The notes beneath the pieces are model-generated. The model did not search any database. It was given only the letters and a program-made list of their open reading frames with translations, and was not told the origin of the DNA. Positions 44,638-53,461 of a stretch of 64,000 nt of DNA are shown in pieces. Position 1 is the stretch's first letter. The number at the start of each line of letters is the position of its first letter. This DNA comes from Rhizobium esperanzae (lineage in GTDB: Bacteria; Pseudomonadota; Alphaproteobacteria; Rhizobiales; Rhizobiaceae). The stretch covers positions 124,001 through 188,000 of the forward strand of contig NZ_MXPU01000012.1 in assembly GCF_002204185.1 (NCBI RefSeq). The letters run 5' to 3'. Position numbers and translations under genes: made by a program.

Positions 44638-44690
44638 CTTCTCCCCAGCGGGGAGAAGATGCCGGCAGGCAGATGAGGGGGCCACACGGC
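44638..44690. repeat. Dispersed intergenic hairpin element
   Basis: CTTCTCCCC-AGC-GGGGAGAAG (44638-44658), followed by GATGCCGGCAGGCAGATGAGGGG and GGCCACACGGCAC. Parts recur at 39198 and, inverted, near 50725. Typical of intergenic repeats in Rhizobium. It fills most of the 323-bp gap at 44508-44830, where I see no gene. Confidence 0.7.
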
Positions 44691-44830
44691 ACATCCTTCA
44701 CTGCCTTGGCCTTGCTACACAAAGCGAAGGGCAGACATCGAACAACCCACCGCCCTCACGCACAACCCATCTTGCACATCCCCACTCGCTCACCTAAGGC
44801 AATGCAACCTCCCTTCCGCAAGGCCGCCCG

Positions 44831-45643
44831 GTGATCCGCTTCATCCTCCACGCCCTCGCCGTTCTCATCCTGACGCTACTCACCCAGATCGGTGGCATCG
44901 TCTATCTCATCGCCCTCGCCGCTGCGCACGCCTTCGGCCTCAGGCGATTTCCCGCCAAGTTCGCGCTCTTCCTTTTGTGCTACGCCGCCGCCACCGTCGC
45001 CACACAATTTGCCGCACCGGCATTCGGCCGCGTTCCGCTCTCCTGCCTATCAAGCGCCGAAGACAGGCTCGTGGTCCGCTCGCCGATCTACTGCGCGCTG
45101 AACCGCAACTACGTCACGCCCAAGCTTCGCGATCTCGCAGAGGCGCTCGCCGCCCATATGGACGCGCAATTCCCCGGTACCCTCACCGTCGCGCTGGATG
45201 CGAACTTCCCCTTCGTTAACGGTTTCCCGCTGCTGCCGCATCTCTCGCATGCCGACGGCAAGAAGCTTGATTTCGCTTATTATTATAAGCATGCCGGCGG
45301 TGCCTTCCTGAACGGCGCCACCCGCTCACCGATCGGTTATTTCGCTTTCGAGCAGCCTGGCCCGGGTGACGAACTGCCCTGCGCGGGTCGCCATGACTGG
45401 CTCACCACCCGCTGGAATTTCGATGCGCTGCAGCTGTTATTCCCGGCCTACCGGATCGAGGAGCAGCGCACGGCGGCGGCGGTCGCCTGGCTGACGACAG
45501 AAGGGATCGCGCGCTTTGGCCTGCAGAAGATCTTCATCGAACCGCATCTGAAGAACGCACTCGGCATCACCGACGCCCATGTCCGCTTCCAGGGCTGCCG
45601 GGCTGCCCGCCACGACGACCACATCCATATTCAGATCGAGTGA
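44831..45643 (+). CDS. Conserved membrane-anchored protein with LAS-like C-terminus
   Basis: 270 residues starting at GTG. Two N-terminal hydrophobic helices (FILHALAVLILTLLTQIGGIV, FALFLLCYAAATVATQFA) anchor it. The rest has HADGKKLDFAYYY and a C-terminal RAARHDDHIHIQIE, where D-x-x-H-I-H and the earlier H-x-x-x-D suggest a metal site like that of LAS (MepA/VanX-type) peptidases. A role in peptidoglycan is possible but not shown. Confidence 0.7.
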   Translation: MIRFILHALAVLILTLLTQIGGIVYLIALAAAHAFGLRRFPAKFALFLLCYAAATVATQFAAPAFGRVPLSCLSSAEDRLVVRSPIYCALNRNYVTPKLRDLAEALAAHMDAQFPGTLTVALDANFPFVNGFPLLPHLSHADGKKLDFAYYYKHAGGAFLNGATRSPIGYFAFEQPGPGDELPCAGRHDWLTTRWNFDALQLLFPAYRIEEQRTAAAVAWLTTEGIARFGLQKIFIEPHLKNALGITDAHVRFQGCRAARHDDHIHIQIE

Positions 45644-45760
45644 GCGCATTCGAGCGCCAGCCCGGATCGGGCGCCGCAACCATCCGTGGCAGCGCCTCTT
45701 TCCAGCTGCCGGCCGATTGACTATTTTCGCTGTCCATATCCCTGAATGAGAGGTTTGCTT

Positions 45761-46759
45761 GTGAGTGTCGGCCTGATTGCCCTTCTTGATGATGTTGCCG
45801 CGCTTGCAAAGGCGGCCGCTGCTTCCCTGGACGATGTCGTCGCTCAGGCGGGCAGAGCCGGCGCCAAAGCCGCCGGCGTCGTGATCGACGACGCTGCCGT
45901 CACGCCGCGTTATGTGACCGGCCTGTCGGCGGCGCGCGAACTGCCGATCATCGCGAAGATCGCCGTCGGCTCCCTCAAGAACAAACTTCTGTTCCTCCTG
46001 CCGGCAGCACTCGCCCTCAGCCTTCTCCTGCCGCAGGCTGTGACGCCGCTGCTGATGCTCGGCGGGCTCTACCTCTGTTACGAAGGTGCCGAAAAGGTCT
46101 ACGAGTTGGTCGTGCCGCATGCCGCCCATGCCCACGAGGCGGAGCTCGAGACGATCAGCATCGATCCCAAAACCTTTGAGGACGAAAAGGTTGCGAGCGC
46201 CGTCAGAACCGATTTCATCCTCTCGGCCGAGATCATGGCGATCACGCTGGGCTCCCTGTCGGAGTCGGGCCTGGCGATGCAGGCGCTGGTTCTCGCCCTG
46301 GTCGGCACGATGATCACCGCCGCCGTTTACGGCGTCGTCGCCTTGATCGTGAAGGCGGACGACTTCGGCCTCTGGCTTGCCCAGCGCTCTTCCCGCTCGC
46401 CGACAGGCGCGTTCCCGCGCATGCTCGGACGCGGCCTTGTGCAGGGCATGCCCTATCTTCTCAAGGTGCTGGGTCTGATCGGGACGGCGGCGATGATCTG
46501 GGTCGGCGGCGCCATCATTGTGCACGGCGCCGAAAGCTTTGGCTTTGCCTGGCTGAGCCATCTGCTCCACGATACCGGAGAAGGCGCCGCGCATGCAATG
46601 CCGGCCGTCGGCGGCGTGGTTTCCTGGCTGGTTCAAGCTGCCGGCTCAGGTCTCGTCGGCATCCTTCTCGGGCTTGCGGCCATCCCGGCCGTCGGCTACG
46701 CCGTTGCGCCCGCATGGCGGTGGTGCGCAGCACGCCTGCGCAGGATGAGGACTGCGTAA
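45761..46759 (+). CDS. DUF808 family membrane protein (YedI-like)
   Basis: 332 residues. The family begins SVGLIALLDDVAALAKAAA, which fits the GTG at 45761; an ATG 15 bp upstream would add five residues. Several membrane segments (about 70-110, 175-215, 245-290, 300-325). Function unknown; E. coli YedI is the best-known member. Confidence 0.9.
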   Translation: MSVGLIALLDDVAALAKAAAASLDDVVAQAGRAGAKAAGVVIDDAAVTPRYVTGLSAARELPIIAKIAVGSLKNKLLFLLPAALALSLLLPQAVTPLLMLGGLYLCYEGAEKVYELVVPHAAHAHEAELETISIDPKTFEDEKVASAVRTDFILSAEIMAITLGSLSESGLAMQALVLALVGTMITAAVYGVVALIVKADDFGLWLAQRSSRSPTGAFPRMLGRGLVQGMPYLLKVLGLIGTAAMIWVGGAIIVHGAESFGFAWLSHLLHDTGEGAAHAMPAVGGVVSWLVQAAGSGLVGILLGLAAIPAVGYAVAPAWRWCAARLRRMRTA

Positions 46760-46793
46760 GCGCGGGACAGCATACGTCGAAGCGCCGGCATCA

Positions 46794-47171
46794 TCAACCG
46801 GCGTCCCTTTCATCATACGCACGCTGCGCCGCAAAAATTGCGTCCATGTTCTGCTCTGCCCAATGAGTGAGTGCCGAAACCGTATCCGTCAGCGTGCGCC
46901 CGAGCGGCGTCAGCGCATATTCGACGGTTACCGGCACGGTCGGAAAGATCGTGCGTGAGATCAGGCCGTTACGCTCAAGCCTTCTCAGTGTCTGCGACAG
47001 AACCTTCTGCGATATGCTCTTGATATCGCGCCGGATGTGATTGAAACGCGCCGGCCCGCCTTGCAGCAGGTCGAGGATCAGCAGCGCCCATTTGTCCGCC
47101 AGGCAGTCCAGCACCAGCCGCGTCGGGCAGCGATCCTCATAAACATTGTAGCTCTGCTCTGTCGTCGTCAT
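46794..47171 (-). CDS. HxlR family transcriptional regulator
   Basis: 125 residues, a single HxlR winged helix (CPTRLVLDCLADKWALLILDLLQ, HIRRDIKSISQKVLSQTLRRLE). ATG at 47171 with GGAGG. Divergent from an NmrA-like gene; two GGTTTC/GAAACC palindromes lie between them. Probably controls the redox gene in response to an electrophile or oxidant, as many HxlR proteins do. Confidence 0.93.
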   Translation of the reverse strand: MTTTEQSYNVYEDRCPTRLVLDCLADKWALLILDLLQGGPARFNHIRRDIKSISQKVLSQTLRRLERNGLISRTIFPTVPVTVEYALTPLGRTLTDTVSALTHWAEQNMDAIFAAQRAYDERDAG

Positions 47172-47194
47172 TCCATCCTCCCCTTCCCGCCCCG

Positions 47195-47292
47195 GGTTTC
47201 CCGCAGGAAACCAGGTGAGAAAAAAGTGCTCTCTTTTCCGATCCCGTTTTCTCTGTATGTATCCTATGGAAAGATAGTTTCCAACAGAAACC
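47195..47292. promoter_or_regulatory. Two GGTTTC...GAAAC palindromes between HxlR and NmrA-like genes
   Basis: GGTTTCC-CGCA-GGAAACC (47195-47212) and GTTTC-CAACA-GAAAC (47277-47291) share the half-site GTTTC/GAAAC with slightly different spacing. They flank the divergent promoters. Probable HxlR operators. Confidence 0.6.
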
Positions 47293-47304
47293 ACGGAGAG
47301 TGAT

Positions 47305-48144
47305 ATGAGCAGCAAAATTCTGGTTCTCGGCGCGACGGGCACCGTCGGCCGACATGTGGTCGATGGGCTTTTGGCGAAGGGCGAAGCCGTCAAGGCCGCC
47401 TCTCGCGCCGGCAAGCCGGTAGCCGCCGCCGAGGGCGTCGCCTTCGACTATGCCAGGCCTGAAACTTTCGGCCCGGCCCTTGAGGGCGTCGACCGTGCCT
47501 ATGTGTTGCTCGCCTCCGGCTATGTCGACTCCAAGGGCCTGCTGCTGCCGGTGATCGAAGCGGCCGCAGCCCGGAAGGTGAAGGTCGTGCTCCAAAGTGT
47601 CATCGGCGTCGATGCCGACGACTCCATTCCCTATCGCCAGGTCGAGATTGCGCTGGAAAAATCCGGCACGCCCTATGTCATCCTTCGCCCGAACTGGTTT
47701 TCCGACAACTTCCACACCTTCTGGAAACCAGGCATCGACCACGGCCAGATTGCGCTTCCCGCCGCCGAAGGCAAATCGAGCTTCATCGACGCCCGAGACA
47801 TTGCGGCAAGCGGCGTGGCGGTGCTCACCTCCTCGTCTTTCGACGGCAAGGCCTTCAACCTGACCGGCCCGGAAGCGCTCTCCTATGCCGAAGCCGCCGC
47901 CATCCTCTCCGAAGCGATCGGCAAGCCCGTCACCTATAACGCCGTCTCCGACGAGGCCTTCATCGAAATGCTGACGGGGGTCGGCGTGCCGGCCGGCTAT
48001 GCGAGATTTCTCGCTTCAATCTTCTATCCCGTCCGCCAGAACTGGACAGCCGTCGTGACCGGCGACGTCGAGACGCTGACCGGCAAGGCCCCGCGCTCTC
48101 TGAAGACCTACGCCGCTGATTACGCCGCGGCGCTGAAGGCGTAA
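47305..48144 (+). CDS. NmrA-like NAD(P)H-binding protein
   Basis: 279 residues with the Rossmann motif ILVLGATGTVGRHVVDGLL, ILRPNWFSDNFHTFW and FIDARDIAASGVAVL. It resembles QOR2/NmrA quinone reductases. ATG with GGAG. Divergent HxlR regulator. Function probably NAD(P)H-dependent detoxification. Confidence 0.9.
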   Translation: MSSKILVLGATGTVGRHVVDGLLAKGEAVKAASRAGKPVAAAEGVAFDYARPETFGPALEGVDRAYVLLASGYVDSKGLLLPVIEAAAARKVKVVLQSVIGVDADDSIPYRQVEIALEKSGTPYVILRPNWFSDNFHTFWKPGIDHGQIALPAAEGKSSFIDARDIAASGVAVLTSSSFDGKAFNLTGPEALSYAEAAAILSEAIGKPVTYNAVSDEAFIEMLTGVGVPAGYARFLASIFYPVRQNWTAVVTGDVETLTGKAPRSLKTYAADYAAALKA

Positions 48145-48379
48145 TCGCCACCCTGTAGTCGTCATGCTCGGCCTTGTGCCTGGCCTTGTGCCGAGCATCT
48201 GCAACCGGTGCAGCAGATCCTCCACGCAGGCCGAGGATAGCATCGAGAGTGGGGCCGCGGCCCTTCTTCTATCGGGATGGAAAGCGGCAGACGCAGCTCC
48301 GATCATGTCATCGCCGGACCAGAGCATTACCACCTCAGCAACTCAGGTGCTCGACATCAGCCGCCAGCGACAGCGACAC

Positions 48380-48859
48380 TTATCGCAACGGCAGCTCGAA
48401 GCTCCGTTTCAGCGTTTCCATCGGCACATCGGTCTTGACGTTGAGGACGCTCGGAATGCGCGTCAGGTGGTCGGCCTGAAAACGCCAGTAGCTGTGCAGA
48501 TCGGCAGTGACGATCCGAAGCACGGCATCGCACTCCCCCGCCGTCAGGTAGCATTCCATCACCTCCGGAAACCGCCTCACGGCTTCGGCAAACCGCAGCG
48601 TGACCTCGGCATCCTGGGTCTTGAACCACACACGGGCAAAAACCGTCAGCCCCGCCCCGACCTTTGCCGGATCCAGCACAGCGACGTAGCGATCGATGAT
48701 CCCTGCCTCTTCCAGCAACCGAACACGGCGCAGGCAGGGCGAGGGCGAAAGCCCCACCTCCCGTGCCAGCTCGACATTCGAAATGCGCCCGTCGCGCTGA
48801 AGGACACGGAGAATATGGCGGTCGATCGCGTCCAGAAGAACTGGCATTTTATATCCCAT
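48380..48859 (-). CDS. Lrp/AsnC family transcriptional regulator
   Basis: 159 residues: helix-turn-helix (LDAIDRHILRVLQRDG, VELAREVGLSPSPCLRRVRLLEE) and RAM effector domain (FARVWFKTQD, CYLTAGECDAVLRIV). Start at 48859 has GGAGCG 6 nt upstream; the ATG at 48847 is also possible. It is divergent from argG with about 114 bp between, so argG is a likely target. Confidence 0.93.
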   Translation of the reverse strand: MGYKMPVLLDAIDRHILRVLQRDGRISNVELAREVGLSPSPCLRRVRLLEEAGIIDRYVAVLDPAKVGAGLTVFARVWFKTQDAEVTLRFAEAVRRFPEVMECYLTAGECDAVLRIVTADLHSYWRFQADHLTRIPSVLNVKTDVPMETLKRSFELPLR

Positions 48860-48973
48860 CTTACGCTCCACCGCGCCACAATATGCCAATCTTTCACAGT
48901 TTCCGCGATGTTTCGCAAGCTCATTGCGCACAACTTGGCCTACCGTTCCACCCAAGCGATATGGAGAAGGCTG

Positions 48974-50188
48974 ATGGCAAGAAAAATAGAAAAAATCGTG
49001 CTCGCTTATTCGGGCGGGCTGGATACCTCAATCATCCTCAAATGGTTGGAGGAGACTTACGAATGCGAGGTCGTGACCTTCACCGCCGATCTCGGTCAGG
49101 GCGAAGAACTCGAGCCGGCGCGGGTGAAGGCGGCAATGTTCGGGGTCAAGGATGTCCGCATCGTTGATCTACGTGAGGAATTCGTCCGCGACTTTATCTT
49201 TCCGATGCTGCGGGCTAACACACTCTACGAGGGTCAGTATCTCCTCGGCAGCTCCATCGCCCGGCCGCTGATTGCCAAGCATCTGGTCGCCATAGCCAAG
49301 GAGATCGGCGCGGACGTCGTTGCCCACGGCGCGACAGGCAAAGGCAATGACCAAGTCCGCTTCGAACTGGCCGTCAATGCGCTCGATCCGTCAATCAAGA
49401 TCATTGCTCCGTGGCGTCAATGGAACATTCGCTCCCGCACGCAGCTGCTGGAATATGCCGAGAAGCATCGGATCCCTGTCCCGAGCGACAAGCGTGGCGA
49501 GGCACCGTTCTCGATCGACGCCAACCTGCTGCACACTTCGACGGAAGGCAAAATTCTTGAAAATCCAGCGGAGGTCGCGCCCGATCATATCTATCGGCGC
49601 ACGATCGATCCTGTCGACGCTCCCGAAGCCCCTGAGATCGTCACCATCGGCTTCGAGAGCGGTGACCCTGTTGCCGTCAACGGCAAGGCAATGACACCGG
49701 CAGCCTTGCTGACCGAACTCAATGAATTGGGCGGCCGGCATGGCATCGGGCGGCTCGATCTGGTTGAAAACCGGTTTATCGGCATGAAGTCGAGGGGCGT
49801 ATACGAGACACCGGGAGGAGCGATCCTGCTTGCCGCGCATCGCGGAATTGAATCGATCACGCTCGATCGCGCCGCCTCGCACCTGAAGGACGAGATCATG
49901 CCACGCTACGCCGAGATGATCTACAACGGCTTCTGGTTCGCCCCCGAGCGGGAGATGCTGCAGGCCCTGATCGACCGAAGCCAGGTCTGCGTCAGCGGTG
50001 AAGTGGCGATGAGGCTCTATAAGGGAAGCGCCTCGGTCATCTCTCGCACGTCGCCCTCCTCACTCTATTCCTCAGACCTCGTCAGCTTCGAGGAAAGCTC
50101 CATCGCCTATGATCATCATGATGCCGAAGGCTTCATCAAGCTCAATGGATTGCGGCTCAAAAGTTGGGCGGTCCGCAATATACGGTGA
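48974..50188 (+). CDS. argG: Argininosuccinate synthase
   Basis: 404 residues. It joins citrulline and aspartate with ATP to argininosuccinate in arginine biosynthesis. The PP-loop AYSGGLDTS is at the N-terminus, and GATGKGNDQVRFE and the citrulline-binding region are intact; length is normal. The frame is open far upstream, but MARKIEKIV at 48974 with GGAGAAGG in front is the family start. The divergent Lrp gene is unusual for the housekeeping copy, and this may be a second argG. Confidence 0.93.
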   Translation: MARKIEKIVLAYSGGLDTSIILKWLEETYECEVVTFTADLGQGEELEPARVKAAMFGVKDVRIVDLREEFVRDFIFPMLRANTLYEGQYLLGSSIARPLIAKHLVAIAKEIGADVVAHGATGKGNDQVRFELAVNALDPSIKIIAPWRQWNIRSRTQLLEYAEKHRIPVPSDKRGEAPFSIDANLLHTSTEGKILENPAEVAPDHIYRRTIDPVDAPEAPEIVTIGFESGDPVAVNGKAMTPAALLTELNELGGRHGIGRLDLVENRFIGMKSRGVYETPGGAILLAAHRGIESITLDRAASHLKDEIMPRYAEMIYNGFWFAPEREMLQALIDRSQVCVSGEVAMRLYKGSASVISRTSPSSLYSSDLVSFEESSIAYDHHDAEGFIKLNGLRLKSWAVRNIR

Positions 50189-50483
50189 GCGGCTGATCTT
50201 AACACAGCAGCGCCATCTCTCAGCATCTGCCAATGCCTTCATCGAGGGCATTGCTCCCAACGCTTAGAGCGCTTGTGGTAGCGCACTATGCGGATCTCGC
50301 TCGCGGCCGAACCACTGCCCAATCCCTGGGGAAAAACCGAGGAAGCTAATTCAAACGATTTTAAAAAAGCCACGAAAAAGCTAATCGATTTTAATCTTAT
50401 CATTCAAATTTTCTTGTTGCGGCGCGAGAGAATTTAACCATTAATTTCCGCAGATGCTCAGTATGTTCGTTGGAGGAACCCGC

Positions 50484-50657
50484 ATGACTGTGACATTTCC
50501 CCTGACCGAGAAGCGCGACGCCGAGGCGTTGCTGAAGCACTTGACGGTGCACAAACTTAGCTGTCCGGGAAACTGCGTCGTATCGCTCAAGGCACATGTC
50601 GCCCACGTCTCATCCTCTCATACAACGGCACTCGGCACCGCCCGTACCGCCTGGTAG
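50484..50657 (+). CDS. Small hypothetical protein
   Basis: 57 residues with two Cys (LSCPGNCVVSL). The ATG at 50484 has a strong GGAGGA site, the main argument that it is real. No family. The 295 bp upstream hold no gene I can support. Confidence 0.45.
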   Translation: MTVTFPLTEKRDAEALLKHLTVHKLSCPGNCVVSLKAHVAHVSSSHTTALGTARTAW

Positions 50658-50689
50658 GTTGAATGTTCCAAGCTTTGCCGGGGTATCTG

Positions 50690-50760
50690 GGTTCTGATGA
50701 CGGCGGCGTTTGCCGCTGAGGCTCCTTCCCCCTCATCTGCCTGATCCACCTCTTCTGCCA
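50690..50760. repeat. Inverted fragment of the 44638-type intergenic repeat
   Basis: CCCCCTCATCTGCCTGATCC is the reverse of the GGCAGATGAGGGGG block at 44669. It sits in the 299-bp gap at 50658-50956, where no gene is seen. Confidence 0.5.
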
Positions 50761-50956
50761 GCGGAAGAAGCGGAGCCAGACGCTATCGTTTGGTTCCTGT
50801 AGAAGAAGGAGGCAGGCGTCGGCGTCTCACGAAAAATCTTGGAATACCAATCGCGGCTGACAGTCATTGCTGTGCCGGTAAAAATTCCTATTCTTGGCGC
50901 CGCCGATGGCGATGAAAAACCGGCGCTGCGGCCGCACGATAGGATTGGATCTCGTC

Positions 50957-51751
50957 ATGACTATTCTGACACCACTGACCTATCTCAAACAAGGCGTGCT
51001 CGCTGCGGCCATGATGCTGGCGGCAATGATGACATTCCTGCCTCAGGCGCATGCAGAGCCATGCGAACTTGAAACTTTCGAACGGGCGACATACGTCGTT
51101 TGCACGCTGGAAGCAGGAAAAGCTGATCTGCGCCTGTTCTGGAAAGATGCCGATGGCGAACCATACCGCGCTTTTTCAAGCCTCGCCGAATCCCTTCGCT
51201 CCGAGGGGAAAACGCTGGCCTTTGCCGTCAACGCCGGAATGTACCGGGCCGACTTTTCGCCGATGGGACTGTATGTCGAGAACGGCGGAGAATTGAAACC
51301 TCTCAATACGGCAGGGGCCGGAGGCTCTGCCGGTCAGCTCCCGAATTTTTATAAGAGGCCGAACGGCGTGTTCTTTCTTGATGAAGCAGGCGCCGGCATA
51401 CTTCCGACCGACGAATTTCTGAAGCGCGCCCCTAAGGTGCGGTTCGCCACGCAGTCCGGCCCGATGCTCGTCGTCGCTGGAAAGCTGAACCCGATCTTCA
51501 TCTTCGGCTCGACAGACCGAACCCGCCGGAGCGGTGTCGGCATCTGCACAAGCGGCGCAGTTCGCTTCGCGATCAGCGAAGACAGCGTCAATTTCCACGA
51601 TTTCGCACGACTTTTCCGCGATCAGCTGAAATGTCCCGACGCGTTGTTTCTCGATGGTGGACGCGGTGTCGGACTCTTCTATCCGGCAATGGGCCGCAAC
51701 GACCGCTCCTGGCACGGCGGCTATGGCCCGATCTTCGGGCTTGTGGAATAG
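50957..51751 (+). CDS. Phosphodiester glycosidase family (DUF2233) secreted protein
   Basis: 264 residues with a signal peptide (GVLAAAMMLAAMMTFLPQAHA). The family motifs are FAVNAGMYRADFSPMGLYVE, FFLDEAGAGILPTDEF, ATQSGPMLV and the C-terminal ALFLDGGRGVGLF. Members resemble the uncovering enzyme NAGPA, a phosphodiester alpha-GlcNAcase. Periplasmic; substrate unknown. Start at 50957 chosen for the signal peptide. Confidence 0.88.
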   Translation: MTILTPLTYLKQGVLAAAMMLAAMMTFLPQAHAEPCELETFERATYVVCTLEAGKADLRLFWKDADGEPYRAFSSLAESLRSEGKTLAFAVNAGMYRADFSPMGLYVENGGELKPLNTAGAGGSAGQLPNFYKRPNGVFFLDEAGAGILPTDEFLKRAPKVRFATQSGPMLVVAGKLNPIFIFGSTDRTRRSGVGICTSGAVRFAISEDSVNFHDFARLFRDQLKCPDALFLDGGRGVGLFYPAMGRNDRSWHGGYGPIFGLVE

Positions 51752-51994
51752 GACACGAGGCATTCCGCGTTCATCGCGCTCCGCGATCCCGTCACACGGC
51801 CTTTGAAATGAAGAAGCATGGCACGGGCCCGTTGGACGGCGGCGGCCTGGAGGCAGCATGATCCGGATATCGAAAGGATTGCACCTGACATCGTCACCGG
51901 CCGACCGGACCAATAGGCAAGCGGCAATTGCGGTCACCGCGCGATTAAGGCACGATGCGGTGCTTGAAGGAGAGCAGCAAGTGAACTCACGCTC

Positions 51995-52396
51995 ATGCTG
52001 ACAGGCTCATGTCATTGCGGCAAGGCGAGCTGGACGCTCCAAGGCGATCCTGGATCGATCACCGCGTGCAACTGTACCCTCTGCCGACGTTACGGCACGC
52101 TCTGGGCCTATGATTACGAAGGAGAGCGTATTGCGCTCACCGGCCAGACCGCCTCCTACACCCGCTCCGGCAGGGAGACGTCATCCCTCGAAATTTTGTT
52201 CTGCCCATCCTGCGCTTGCGTCTTGAGCTGGCGCGGTCTGCGCCTGCAAAAGGATGGCCGCCGCCGCATGGCGGTCAATATGCGGCTTGCACCTCCGGAA
52301 CTCGTCGCCGATCTCCCCATCGATCACTTCGACGGGCTGGACACATTCAAAGACCTTCCCTCCGACGGGCGCTGCGTACGGGATCTCTGGTTCTGA
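51995..52396 (+). CDS. GFA family zinc protein
   Basis: 133 residues of the glutathione-dependent formaldehyde-activating (GFA/CENP-V-like) fold. Zn ligands: GSCHCGKA, CNCTLCRRYG and FCPSCACVLSW. The substrate of most members is unknown; a glutathione adduct is plausible. Cytoplasmic, single gene. Confidence 0.9.
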   Translation: MLTGSCHCGKASWTLQGDPGSITACNCTLCRRYGTLWAYDYEGERIALTGQTASYTRSGRETSSLEILFCPSCACVLSWRGLRLQKDGRRRMAVNMRLAPPELVADLPIDHFDGLDTFKDLPSDGRCVRDLWF

Positions 52397-52435
52397 CAGG
52401 CTGACACCTGTCGGCCGCGGGCGGGCAATGGGGCC

Positions 52436-52909
52436 TCAACCGCGCCGAGCCGCCTCGATCGCCGCGACATCGATCTTTTTCATCGTCATCATCGCGTCAA
52501 AAGCACGCTTTGCCTGATCACCACCCGCCGAGAGCGCCTCTGAGAGGACGCGCGGAGTGATCTGCCAAGACAAACCCCATTTGTCCTTGCACCAGCCACA
52601 CTCGCTTTCCTGGCCGCCATTACCGACGATGGCGTTCCAGTAGCGATCGGTTTCTTCCTGATCCTGCGTGGCGATCTGAAACGAGAAGGCTTCACTGTGT
52701 TTGATTGCAGGGCCGCCGTTCAGACCGATGCAAGGGATACCCGCGACGGTGAATTCAACAACCAGAACGTCTCCCTGTTTACCTTCAGGATAATCTCCCG
52801 GCGCACGCGTGACAGCACCCACAGCGCTGTCGGGAAAGGTCGCGGCATAAAAGCGGGCGGCATCCTCAGCGTCTTTGTTGTACCATAGGCAGATCGTGTT
52901 TTTTGCCAT
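52436..52909 (-). CDS. VOC family protein (PhnB-like)
   Basis: 157 residues of the vicinal oxygen chelate fold: ICLWYNKDAEDAARFYAATF, GQESECGWCKDKWGLSWQITP and a helical C-terminus AKRAFDAMMTMKKIDVAAIE. This PhnB-like subgroup is often annotated as a 3-demethylubiquinone methyltransferase by old transfer; I would not repeat that. ATG at 52909 with GAGGA. Confidence 0.88.
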   Translation of the reverse strand: MAKNTICLWYNKDAEDAARFYAATFPDSAVGAVTRAPGDYPEGKQGDVLVVEFTVAGIPCIGLNGGPAIKHSEAFSFQIATQDQEETDRYWNAIVGNGGQESECGWCKDKWGLSWQITPRVLSEALSAGGDQAKRAFDAMMTMKKIDVAAIEAARRG

Positions 52910-53105
52910 TGCGCGGTCCTCTTGGTTTGCAATTCCCACTCAAATAAGAGGGAAATCGCCTTTCTCCAGCCCATGTAGGTTATTTCGGCAAAGGCTCCTC
53001 GGTTTGATCCATGCACACCCGGCACGCTTGCGGTTTTCGCATCGCAAAAAGCGTGTCAGACTGTGCAAGCTGCGCGTCCGCGCGCCGATTAAAAGGGCCG
53101 AAGCC

Positions 53106-53321
53106 ATGCACAAGTTCACCGTTACCCTCACCCGCGAAATCGAGGCCGATACCGCCGAGGAGGCAGCCTTGCTCCTGTACCAGGAACTTTCGAAGGGACC
53201 CGTCCCTGACCGCTACTCGGTCACCGACGAGACGAAGGTGACCACGGAGATAAACCTCGACCGGAACAAAGCTGATGAATTCGCCAGCATCGATCACACC
53301 GCCGATCCCGGCAACTGGTAA
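53106..53321 (+). CDS. Small hypothetical protein
   Basis: 71 residues, acidic (VTLTREIEADTAEEAALLLY, DETKVTTEINLDRNKADEF), with a beta-alpha-beta feel of a small dodecin/YukD-like fold. Frame is open upstream but 53106 is the first plausible start. Function unknown. Confidence 0.6.
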   Translation: MHKFTVTLTREIEADTAEEAALLLYQELSKGPVPDRYSVTDETKVTTEINLDRNKADEFASIDHTADPGNW

Positions 53322-53461
53322 GGCCAGGCGTTCACAGGGACGGTCGCAACAAATCCCCTGCTTTACGCCGGGAGCGCAAGTGCGGTAGGTGCAGAATGCC
53401 GTTCCGGCGCGAGCCCCGGATGCAAGCGGCCGCTCTAAAATATGCCAGCCAAGGAAAACAC

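Noticed and set aside
48164..48973. Long N-terminal extension of argG
   Set aside because: It is antisense to the Lrp gene; MARKIEKIV with GGAGAAGG is the normal argG start.
52436..52909. Annotation as 3-demethylubiquinone methyltransferase
   Set aside because: The protein is a VOC-fold PhnB-like protein with no SAM motif; that name is a transferred error.
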